31,568 nucleotides of DNA from contig UQPQ01000033.1 of the NCBI GenBank assembly GCA_900542985.1, forward strand, positions 1 through 31,568, written 5' to 3'. Numbering within the stretch: the stretch's first letter is position 1; the number at the start of each line of letters is the position of its first letter. A model generated the notes under the pieces. That model saw only the letters and a list, made by a program, of their open reading frames with translations. It searched no databases and was not told the DNA's origin. A program made the position numbers and the translations under genes. The stretch comes from an uncultured Bacteroides sp. GTDB lineage: Bacteria > Bacteroidota > Bacteroidia > Bacteroidales > Bacteroidaceae. This document shows, piece by piece, positions 23,242 to 30,084 of this stretch.

Positions 23242-25026
23242 TTATTTCTTACCTTCAAGCTGTTCTTTCAAAGCAGCCAATGCATCGAGGTCACCCAATG
23301 TAGTAGAAGCAGCCTGGTTCTGAATCATAGGAGCTTCTTCTTTCTTAGCAGCCTTCTTAGTAGCTTTCTTTTCTGCTTTTTCTTCTGCCTTAGCAGCATC
23401 TTCGAAAATACGGCTGTGAGACAAGATGATTCTCTTAGCGTCTTTGTTGAATTCGATTACTTTGAATTCCAGTTTTTCATCCAACTGAGCCTGTGAACCG
23501 TCTTCTTTTACCAAGTGTTTCGGAGTAGCGAAACCTTCTACACCGTAAGGCAATGCAACTACTGCACCTTTATCCAACATTTCGATGATAGTACCTTCGT
23601 GGATAGAACCTACAGTGAATACTGTTTCGAATACATCCCATGGGTTTTCTTCCAACTGTTTGTGACCCAAGCTCAAACGACGGTTTTCTTTGTCGATTTC
23701 CAATACCTGAACTTCGATGTCTGCACCGATCTGAGTGAATTCAGAAGGATGTTTCACTTTCTTAGTCCAAGACAAGTCAGAGATGTGGATCAATCCGTCT
23801 ACACCTTCTTCGATTTCTACGAATACACCGAAGTTAGTGAAGTTACGAACTTTTGCAGTGTGTTTAGAACCTACCGGATATTTTTCTTCGATAGTTTCCC
23901 ATGGATCAGCTTTCAGCTGTTTGATACCCAAAGACATCTTACGTTCTTCGCGGTCCAAAGTCAAGATAACAGCTTCTACTTCGTCACCAACTTTCATGAA
24001 GTCCTGAGCTGAACGCAAGTGCTGTGACCAAGACATTTCAGATACGTGGATCAAACCTTCTACGCCCGGAGCGATTTCGATGAATGCACCGTAGTCAGCC
24101 ATAACCACAACTTTACCTTTTACGTGGTCACCAACTTTCAAGTTAGGATCCAAAGCATCCCATGGGTGCGGAGTCAACTGTTTCAAACCAAGAGCGATAC
24201 GTTTCTTTTCGTCGTCGAAGTCCAAGATTACAACGTTCAACTTCTGATCCAAAGAAACAACTTCGCGAGGATCGCTTACACGGCCCCAAGACAAGTCTGT
24301 GATGTGGATCAAACCGTCTACGCCGCCCAAGTCGATGAATACACCGTAAGATGTGATATTTTTAACAGTACCTTCAAGTACCTGACCTTTTTCAAGTTTA
24401 CCGATGATTTCTTTCTTCTGCTGTTCCAATTCAGCTTCGATAAGAGCTTTGTGAGAAACAACAACGTTCTTGAATTCCTGGTTGATTTTTACAACCTTGA
24501 ATTCCATAGTCTTTCCTACGAATACATCGTAGTCGCGGATAGGTTTCACATCGATCTGAGAACCCGGCAAGAATGCTTCGATACCGAATACGTCTACGAT
24601 CATACCACCCTTAGTGCGGCACTTGATGTAACCCTTAATGATTTCTTCGTTTTCAAGAGCAGCGTTTACGCGATCCCAAGAACGAGTAGCACGTGCTTTC
24701 TTGTGAGACAAGATCAACTGACCTTTTTTGTCTTCCTGATTTTCGATGTATACTTCTACAGTATCACCAACTTTCAGGTCTGGATTGTAACGGAATTCGC
24801 TCAATGGAATGATACCGTCTGATTTGTAGCCGATGTTAACTACAACTTCGCGTTTGTTCATTGCGATTACAGTACCGTCTACAACCTCACGGTCGTTTAC
24901 TTTGTTCAAAGTGTTATCGTAAGCTTTTTCCAAGTCTTCTTTGCTTACGTTTGATACTGCATCACCGTTTTCATACGCTTCCCAGTTGAAATCTTCAATA
25001 GGAGCAATGTTTTTTAAGTTTTCCAT
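23242..25026 (-). CDS. rpsA: 30S ribosomal protein S1
   Basis: A 594-residue S1 protein that binds mRNA on the 30S subunit and helps initiation on messages with weak ribosome-binding sites. Six S1 (OB-fold) repeats are visible in order: VVDGTVIAMNKREVVVNIG, IIKGYIKCRTKGGMIVDVF, VLEGTVKNITSYGVFIDLG, VKGKVVVMADYGAFIEI, HTAKVRNFTNFGVFVEI and HEGTIIEMLDKGAVVAL. Repeats 3-5 carry the conserved GLIHISDLSW-type strand. A Lys/Ala/Glu-rich linker and a short tail (LGDLDALAALKEQLEGKK) follow. It is monocistronic, with its own promoter, an A/T-rich leader of about 65 nt and a strong terminator. The leader lacks a Shine-Dalgarno, as usual in this phylum. Confidence 0.97.
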   Translation of the reverse strand: MENLKNIAPIEDFNWEAYENGDAVSNVSKEDLEKAYDNTLNKVNDREVVDGTVIAMNKREVVVNIGYKSDGIIPLSEFRYNPDLKVGDTVEVYIENQEDKKGQLILSHKKARATRSWDRVNAALENEEIIKGYIKCRTKGGMIVDVFGIEAFLPGSQIDVKPIRDYDVFVGKTMEFKVVKINQEFKNVVVSHKALIEAELEQQKKEIIGKLEKGQVLEGTVKNITSYGVFIDLGGVDGLIHITDLSWGRVSDPREVVSLDQKLNVVILDFDDEKKRIALGLKQLTPHPWDALDPNLKVGDHVKGKVVVMADYGAFIEIAPGVEGLIHVSEMSWSQHLRSAQDFMKVGDEVEAVILTLDREERKMSLGIKQLKADPWETIEEKYPVGSKHTAKVRNFTNFGVFVEIEEGVDGLIHISDLSWTKKVKHPSEFTQIGADIEVQVLEIDKENRRLSLGHKQLEENPWDVFETVFTVGSIHEGTIIEMLDKGAVVALPYGVEGFATPKHLVKEDGSQAQLDEKLEFKVIEFNKDAKRIILSHSRIFEDAAKAEEKAEKKATKKAAKKEEAPMIQNQAASTTLGDLDALAALKEQLEGKK

Positions 25027-25093
25027 TAAATTAATAAATTGTTTGTAAATAATTAATTGTGTTAGACTTTATATTGTTTATCTAAATCGGTCG

Positions 25094-25101
25094 CAAAGAT
25101 A
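25094..25101 (-). promoter_or_regulatory. -7 element of rpsA
   Basis: On the minus strand this reads TATCTTTG, a match to TAnnTTTG, 68 bases upstream of rpsA. The leader between is about 80% A/T and unstructured. The remainder of the 25102-25283 stretch shows no gene or clear site. Confidence 0.6.
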
Positions 25102-25283
25102 CAATAAATTACTGATATAGAAAATATTTGCATTTATTTTTGTGTAAACTTGAATGAAACTTCTTTCATTTTTTTACTTTTTCTTGAAGAAAGGGCGGCA
25201 GATATGGTTACAGGAAGGGGAAAGGATGGGGTTGAAAAGGGAGAAAGATACATTTACAGAACTTTTTGAAAGGGTTATTGTAT

Positions 25284-25349
25284 GAAAAAACGCTATTAGT
25301 ATCATGTGTCTTTGTTGACAGTCGCGTCAGACGACGATACTAATAGCGT
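25284..25349 (-). terminator. Terminator of the SIMPL-domain gene
   Basis: A 14-bp perfect inverted repeat (ACGCTATTAGTATC at 25290-25303 and GATACTAATAGCGT at 25336-25349) encloses a 32-nt loop with its own GTCG/CGAC helix. On the minus strand it is followed by TTTTTTCATAC. It lies 40 nt after the stop. Confidence 0.85.
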
Positions 25350-25389
25350 CAGTTCATGTGATTGATAGTGCTTTTACTGCTGTCTGTTA

Positions 25390-26094
25390 TCAGTCTTCCA
25401 GTGAGTAGTCGATGGTAGTCACTACACGTACTTTTTTGATGTGCGGAGTATTTGGATCTCGGTCGCTGATGCTGAATTGTCCCTGATTGGCATGACGTAT
25501 TTTACCCAATGTACTTTCCGAATCTTTTGCAAACTTTTCGGCAGCCTGACGTGCGTTTTTGGTAGCCTCTTCTATCATTTGCGGCTTGATGGTATTCAGG
25601 CCCGTGTATTCATATTGAATATTATACTGGTAGTCGCCGGTTGTAATAGCTATACCACGTTTCAGCAGTTCTCCCTGTTCAGTAATAAGACCGCGCACCA
25701 AATCCACTTTGTTGGATGTAACAGTAATAACGGTGGTTACATTGTACCGGTAAGGAGAATCCTGATTATTACCGTAGCGTTCTGCTTTCATGTCTACGAT
25801 AACAGGAGCATTGATGCTTATCTCTTTATCGGTAAGTCCTTTTTCCTTTAAAAATTCAGTGATGGTCCGGTTAGAACGCTTTATTTCCTCGTATAAGGCA
25901 TTCAGGTCGTTGCCCAGGCTCTTGTATACTAAAGGCCAGGTCACTTTGTCTGCCGGAACTTCCATTTCGGCCAGTCCTTTTACGTTTACACTGCGGTCTC
26001 TTCCTGCAAATTCGGAGAAACCACGCTCTATGAACACTCCCAACAGCAACAATCCGATACTTAGGATGATTGCTTCTACTCTAAAGTTCTTCAT
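25390..26094 (-). CDS. SIMPL-domain (DUF541) membrane-anchored protein
   Basis: A 234-residue protein. An N-terminal hydrophobic helix (about 7-24, AIILSIGLLLLGVFIE) anchors it in the inner membrane or acts as an uncleaved signal. The remainder is a SIMPL/DUF541 domain of the BP26/YggE type, with the start VNVKGLAEMEVPADKVTW and a central region from about 120 to 230. YggE-like proteins are tied to oxidative-stress physiology, but no reaction is known. It lies 38 nt behind the sugar-kinase-like gene on the same strand and is probably co-transcribed with it. Confidence 0.88.
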   Translation of the reverse strand: MKNFRVEAIILSIGLLLLGVFIERGFSEFAGRDRSVNVKGLAEMEVPADKVTWPLVYKSLGNDLNALYEEIKRSNRTITEFLKEKGLTDKEISINAPVIVDMKAERYGNNQDSPYRYNVTTVITVTSNKVDLVRGLITEQGELLKRGIAITTGDYQYNIQYEYTGLNTIKPQMIEEATKNARQAAEKFAKDSESTLGKIRHANQGQFSISDRDPNTPHIKKVRVVTTIDYSLED

Positions 26095-26132
26095 AATCTG
26101 ATCAATTTAAAGTAATATAATTCAGGTATATT

Positions 26133-26966
26133 TTATGTCCAATGATAGGCTATCAGGCTATTGATGGGCTGCTTGATAACTTTTTCTATATGCAGTCCGG
26201 AGCGCAAGGCTGCTTCCTGTAATTCCTTTTCAAAGAAGCAGGCGATGGAACCCACAAAAGAAACCGGTAACTTTTGTTTGTATTGCAGGATGTTGCGTCG
26301 GAAAAACTCCATAAAACAGTCGATGAGCAATGCCTGTATTTCCGGAACCTCTTTGTGCCTATATATATAAGGTGTAATAGCCGATAAGAAAAGGTTTGCT
26401 TGAGGCTGTCGGTACACTCTGTCCAGAATATCGGCAGGTGTCAGTTTATATTCCCGGCAAAAATCGTCTGCTATTTCCCGTGGAAGCTGTCTCTTCAGGC
26501 AGTCGGCGATGAAGCGTTTGCCAATGTAGGCTCCACTTCCTTCATCACCTAATATATAACCCAGCGGAGAGATACTATCGGTAATTTGTTCGCCATCGTA
26601 CAGGCAAGAATTGGAGCCTGTTCCCAAAATACACGCTATCCCCGGCTGTTTTCCACATACGGCACGAGCCGCACCCAATAAGTCTGTGTAAATATGTATG
26701 TCCGCTCTTGGGAAAAAGTGTTCCAGTGAGCGGCGGATGATGCCTGTTTTTTCAGGGATACATCCTGCCCCGTAAAAATAAACGGCAGTACACGTATCGG
26801 CATTGGCCAGCTGTGCAACCAGTTGCTCGCGGATGATACGGAATACTTCTTCTTCTTTTAGGTGAAATGGGTTGATTCCTTTGGTTTCTATCAGTTGGCC
26901 GTTTTCCGGATTGTCTCCAGCATACCAGTCAGTCTTGGTGGCTCCACTGTCTGCAATGAGTATCAT
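26133..26966 (-). CDS. BadF/BcrA-type ATPase, probable N-acetylglucosamine-like sugar kinase
   Basis: A 277-residue member of the ASKHA fold. The phosphate-1 loop is ADSGATKTDW (5-14), the likely catalytic Asp is in YTDLLGAARA (about 95), phosphate-2 is LGTGSNS (114-120), GDEGSGAYIG is at 140-149 and a late glycine-rich FVGSIACFF forms part of the nucleotide site. These are the landmarks of GlcNAc kinases in the BadF/BadG/BcrA/BcrD family. The cysteine pair that would bind an Fe-S cluster in true dehydratase activators is not evident, so the kinase reading is preferred. Substrate is an inference: an amino sugar or a peptidoglycan-derived sugar. Confidence 0.85.
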   Translation of the reverse strand: MILIADSGATKTDWYAGDNPENGQLIETKGINPFHLKEEEVFRIIREQLVAQLANADTCTAVYFYGAGCIPEKTGIIRRSLEHFFPRADIHIYTDLLGAARAVCGKQPGIACILGTGSNSCLYDGEQITDSISPLGYILGDEGSGAYIGKRFIADCLKRQLPREIADDFCREYKLTPADILDRVYRQPQANLFLSAITPYIYRHKEVPEIQALLIDCFMEFFRRNILQYKQKLPVSFVGSIACFFEKELQEAALRSGLHIEKVIKQPINSLIAYHWT

Positions 26967-26993
26967 AATCGTCTTTTTAAATTCTTAATAAAA

Positions 26994-27001
26994 CAAATGT
27001 A
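26994..27001 (-). promoter_or_regulatory. -7 element of sugar kinase-SIMPL unit
   Basis: On the minus strand this reads TACATTTG, a match to TAnnTTTG, 28 bases upstream of the start. A TTTTG on the same strand lies about 25 nt further up, too far for a standard -33. Confidence 0.5.
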
Positions 27002-27026
27002 GTGAAAGGCAAGTGCAGTACCAAGA

Positions 27027-27042
27027 CAAAAGCTTGCTTTTG
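27027..27042. repeat. Short inverted repeat upstream of sugar kinase gene
   Basis: CAAAAGC-TT-GCTTTTG is a perfect 7-bp inverted repeat about 25 bp upstream of the sugar kinase -7 element. It may be an operator. Its tiny spacer argues against a terminator hairpin. Confidence 0.35.
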
Positions 27043-27086
27043 GACGAAGGTAATGCCAAGCCGCATCCTATATTCTTCAAATATAC

Positions 27087-27123
27087 AAAAAAGAGTAAAC
27101 CAGTGGTACTGATTTACTCTTTT
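27087..27123 (-). terminator. slyD terminator
   Basis: AAAAGAGTAAA and TTTACTCTTTT pair perfectly, with an inner CAGT/ACTG helix. The minus strand continues into TTTTTTGTATATTTG. It lies 30 nt after the slyD stop. Confidence 0.88.
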
Positions 27124-27153
27124 ATCTTTATCGGATTAATAATAGCTATCCTA

Positions 27154-27744
27154 TTAGTGGCAATGTCCGCATCCGCAACCGCATCCGGCTTCTTCTTCGT
27201 GTGAGTGGTCTCCGCATCCGCCTCCGCAGCTGTCACATCCGCAACCGCAGCCTTCACCGCTCATCAGATTTACCATACCTTCTATTTCTTTGTTGGTTGC
27301 TTCACGCATTTCAGTGATAACTCCTTCGAAAATCAGGTCTTTTCCTGCATGCGGGTGATTCAGGTCGAGTACCACTTTGTCTTCTGTGATTTCACCTACG
27401 TTTGCGTAGAACTGATGACCTTCTGCATCGTTCAGCATGATGATGTTTCCTTCGAAGATGTTGTCGCTGTCAAAATTTCCGTCTGCATCACAGAACATAG
27501 ATTTTGAAACGGCGCGTACACTTTCTTCGTCACGTTCTCCGTATGCTTCCGCACAAGGAATAGTGAAGTTGAAGTGGTCTCCCTTGTTGAGTGCAAGGAT
27601 TTCGTTTTCGAATTTTTCAAGAGTATATCCTATTCCAGAAATGAACTGAAAGGGATGTTCTACAGGAGCTTCTTCCAATAACTCTTTCTTGCCTTCTGTA
27701 ATAGCATATAGCTTATATGCGACAGTAATGTATTTATTTTCCAT
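27154..27744 (-). CDS. slyD: SlyD-type FKBP peptidyl-prolyl isomerase
   Basis: A 196-residue cytoplasmic chaperone and prolyl isomerase. The split FKBP domain is at about 1-75 and 125-160 (VAYKLYAI...; FEGVITEMREAT), with an inserted flap (about 76-124) that gives chaperone activity in this subfamily. The tail from about 163 onward holds nine Cys and four His in short Gly-spaced groups (GCGCGCDSCGGGCGDHSH; GCGCGCGHCH), typical of nickel- or zinc-binding SlyD tails. In other bacteria SlyD delivers nickel to hydrogenase or urease; neither is present here. It is monocistronic, with its own -7 element and terminator. Confidence 0.94.
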   Translation of the reverse strand: MENKYITVAYKLYAITEGKKELLEEAPVEHPFQFISGIGYTLEKFENEILALNKGDHFNFTIPCAEAYGERDEESVRAVSKSMFCDADGNFDSDNIFEGNIIMLNDAEGHQFYANVGEITEDKVVLDLNHPHAGKDLIFEGVITEMREATNKEIEGMVNLMSGEGCGCGCDSCGGGCGDHSHEEEAGCGCGCGHCH

Positions 27745-27767
27745 GTTTTAATATTTTGATTTGTCGG

Positions 27768-27775
27768 CAAAGGTA
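27768..27775 (-). promoter_or_regulatory. -7 element of slyD
   Basis: On the minus strand this reads TACCTTTG, a match to TAnnTTTG, 24 bases upstream of the slyD start. Between here and the ilv promoter at 28023 I see only a 7-bp inverted repeat CTGTAAA/TTTACAG (27909-27915, 27924-27930), which might be an operator. Confidence 0.55.
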
Positions 27776-28022
27776 GGAAATAAAAATGATATTTCGGATG
27801 AGGGAAATTGATTTCAGAGAAAATACTTTTTGTTTTAGTGTTTTTTAGTAAGGTAAGATGAAAAAAAGCCTTTTTTATGTACTTGGGTAAACATATATGA
27901 ACATTTGTCTGTAAATTGCAGCCTTTACAGCCTGATGAAAAGGTGTGAAAGTGATAAACTGATAGTAAAATGGCTTTCATTTTTACGATTAATAATTTAT
28001 TAGAAAAAAAACTATCATTTTA

Positions 28023-28053
28023 TTTGTTTGTTACAAAAAAGCCTTTACCTTTG
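28023..28053 (+). promoter_or_regulatory. ilv operon promoter
   Basis: TTTG at 28023-28026, a 19-nt spacer and TACCTTTG at 28046-28053 match the Bacteroides primary-sigma promoter fully. The predicted start near 28060 gives a leader of about 200 nt before ilvD, containing the leader peptide and the attenuator. Confidence 0.8.
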
Positions 28054-28082
28054 CAAGCACAATAATCAATTTTGATAAAGAA

Positions 28083-28178
28083 ATGAAAGCAACTATCTTA
28101 CATAGCAACCTAATTATTTTGCAGGTCATTCGCGTCGTGGTTTTGCAGCCAAGAGGTGAGGAAGGTTCGTGTATATAG
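28083..28178 (+). CDS. ilv leader peptide (attenuator)
   Basis: A 31-codon ORF between the ilv promoter and the ilv terminator. It is rich in the operon's end products: 5 Ile, 4 Leu and 4 Val out of 31 residues, including the runs NLIILQVI and RVVVLQ. This is the classic design of an amino-acid attenuation leader. Ribosome stalling on these codons when Ile, Val or Leu is scarce would decide the folding of the downstream RNA. The tail (PRGEEGSCI) is encoded by the strand that can form the antiterminator. The start is the ATG at 28083, preceded by an A-rich AAAGA. Confidence 0.85.
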   Translation: MKATILHSNLIILQVIRVVVLQPRGEEGSCI

Positions 28179-28237
28179 TTGTATATGCTAAGATATGTAT
28201 GAAAGCCTTTCTCACTGATTCAGGAGAAAGGCTTTTT
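28156..28237 (+). promoter_or_regulatory. ilv transcription attenuator (antiterminator/terminator)
   Basis: Terminator: AAAGCCTTTCTC (28202-28213) and GAGAAAGGCTTT (28224-28235) form a perfect 12-bp stem followed by a T-run. Antiterminator: GTGAGGAAGG (28156-28165), inside the leader ORF, pairs with CCTTTCTCAC (28206-28215) over 10 bp with one G-T wobble, destroying the terminator. A ribosome that reaches the leader stop at 28178 would cover the 28156-28165 strand and allow termination. A ribosome stalled on the earlier Ile/Leu/Val codons leaves it free. Confidence 0.85.
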
Positions 28238-28260
28238 AATTGATAAGAAAAGATACGAAG

Positions 28261-30060
28261 ATGAAAAACCAGTTACGCAGTTCGATGAGTACGGAAGGCC
28301 GCCGCATGGCTGGAGCCCGCGCCTTGTGGGTTGCCAACGGCATGAAGCCGGAGATGATGGGAAAGCCCATTATCGCTATTGTAAACTCATTTACTCAGTT
28401 TGTTCCCGGACATACACATTTGCATGAAATAGGTCAGCAGGTGAAGGCCGAAATCGAAAAGTTAGGATGCTTTGCGGCAGAGTTTAATACCATAGCCATC
28501 GATGATGGTATTGCAATGGGACACGACGGTATGCTTTATTCTCTTCCGTCGCGCGATATCATAGCCGACAGTGTGGAGTATATGGTCAATGCCCATAAAG
28601 CAGATGCGATGATTTGTATTTCCAACTGCGACAAGATTACTCCGGGGATGCTGATGGCTGCCATGCGTCTGAATATTCCTACCGTATTTGTATCCGGAGG
28701 TCCTATGGAAGCGGGTGACTGGAACGGAAAACATCTTGATTTGATTGATGCCATGATCCAGTCTGCCGACCCGACGGTAAGCGATGCCGATGTGGCAGAA
28801 ATAGAGCGTCATGCTTGTCCGGGTTGTGGAAGCTGCTCGGGCATGTTTACAGCCAATTCCATGAACTGTCTGAATGAAGCCATCGGATTGGCTCTGCCTG
28901 GAAACGGTACTATTGTGGCTACACACGAAAACCGTGCCCGGCTGTTCCGGGATGCAGCTGCATTGATTGTGAAAAATGCCTATAAATATTACGAAGAGGG
29001 CGATGACAGTGTATTGCCCCGTAGCATTGCTACCCGTGCTGCTTTTCTCAATGCCATGACCTTGGATATCGCTATGGGAGGCTCTACCAATACAGTATTG
29101 CATCTGCTTGCCGTGGCACACGAGGCAGAAGTCGACTTTAAGATGGACGACATCGATATGCTTTCCCGCAGAGTTCCGTGTTTGTGCAAAGTGGCTCCGA
29201 ATACACAGAAATACCATATACAGGATGTAAACCGGGCCGGAGGTATTCTTAATATCCTGGGCGAGTTGGCTAAAGGGGGATTACTCGATACTACAGTACG
29301 TCGGGTAGACGGTTCTACACTGGCCGAAGCCATCGCTGCTTATGATATTTGTACACCGGCAGTCAATCCTGAAGCACAGCGTATCTACAGCAGTGCACCG
29401 GGCGGAAAGTTCAATATCAAGTTAGGATCGCAGGGAGCTGTATATAAAGAACTCGATACAGACCGTGAGTCGGGTTGTATCCGCGATTTGGCTCATGCAT
29501 ATAGTAAGGATGGCGGGCTGGCTGTACTGAAGGGGAATATTGCACAGGATGGTTGTGTAGTGAAGACTGCCGGAGTAGACGAAAGCATCTGGAAATTCTC
29601 CGGACCTGCAAAAGTCTTCGATTCTCAGGAGGCTGCCTGCGAAGGAATTCTGGGAGGCAAGGTCGTAAGCGGTGATGTAGTCGTAATTACTCACGAAGGA
29701 CCGAAAGGAGGTCCGGGTATGCAGGAAATGTTGTATCCTACTTCTTATATCAAATCGAAACATTTGGGTAAGGAATGTGCCTTGATTACCGACGGACGTT
29801 TCAGTGGAGGTACTTCCGGATTGAGTATCGGACACATTTCTCCGGAGGCTGCGGCCGGTGGGAATATCGGTAAGATACAAGACGGAGACTGGATTGAAAT
29901 AAACATTCCTGAGCGTACTATCAATGTGAAACTGACTGATGAAGAACTGGCTGCGCGTCCGATGGCTCCGGTAACTCGGGAACGGTTTGTTCCGAAGAGT
30001 CTGAAAGCTTATGCCAGCATGGTGAGCTCTGCTGATAAGGGAGCAGTGAGAATGATTTAG
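28261..30060 (+). CDS. ilvD: Dihydroxy-acid dehydratase
   Basis: A 599-residue iron-sulfur enzyme that dehydrates 2,3-dihydroxy acids in valine, leucine and isoleucine biosynthesis. The ATG at 28261 is used; an in-frame TTG at 28240 lies inside the attenuator's tail. Visible landmarks are [11 protein letters not shown] with metal-ligand Asp near 82, [10 protein letters not shown] with Cys123 and the Lys125 that is carbamylated in the family, and [17 protein letters not shown] with Cys186/189/192. The C-terminal active-site region reads [14 protein letters not shown] and [10 protein letters not shown]. It is the first structural gene of the ilv operon, 24 nt before ilvB. Confidence 0.98.
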   Translation: MKNQLRSSMSTEGRRMAGARALWVANGMKPEMMGKPIIAIVNSFTQFVPGHTHLHEIGQQVKAEIEKLGCFAAEFNTIAIDDGIAMGHDGMLYSLPSRDIIADSVEYMVNAHKADAMICISNCDKITPGMLMAAMRLNIPTVFVSGGPMEAGDWNGKHLDLIDAMIQSADPTVSDADVAEIERHACPGCGSCSGMFTANSMNCLNEAIGLALPGNGTIVATHENRARLFRDAAALIVKNAYKYYEEGDDSVLPRSIATRAAFLNAMTLDIAMGGSTNTVLHLLAVAHEAEVDFKMDDIDMLSRRVPCLCKVAPNTQKYHIQDVNRAGGILNILGELAKGGLLDTTVRRVDGSTLAEAIAAYDICTPAVNPEAQRIYSSAPGGKFNIKLGSQGAVYKELDTDRESGCIRDLAHAYSKDGGLAVLKGNIAQDGCVVKTAGVDESIWKFSGPAKVFDSQEAACEGILGGKVVSGDVVVITHEGPKGGPGMQEMLYPTSYIKSKHLGKECALITDGRFSGGTSGLSIGHISPEAAAGGNIGKIQDGDWIEINIPERTINVKLTDEELAARPMAPVTRERFVPKSLKAYASMVSSADKGAVRMI

Positions 30061-30084
30061 AATTATGAATTTGATTTATGGATT

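Noticed and set aside
24046..24822. Antisense reading frame of 258 codons opposite rpsA
   Set aside because: It mirrors the repeated S1 domains and is extremely Phe/Tyr/Val-rich. A shadow of the biased rpsA codons.
26133..26966. Reading the BadF-type gene as a 2-hydroxyacyl-CoA dehydratase activator
   Set aside because: No evident Fe-S cysteine pair and no dehydratase subunits nearby. Landmarks fit the sugar-kinase branch better.
27013..27204. Plus-strand frame of 63 codons with a hydrophobic stretch near the slyD end
   Set aside because: It crosses the slyD terminator hairpin and runs into the antisense of the SlyD Cys/His tail. No promoter on that strand.
28462..29217. Antisense reading frame of 251 codons opposite ilvD
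   Set aside because: No start context, no domain, and fully within a well-defined gene.
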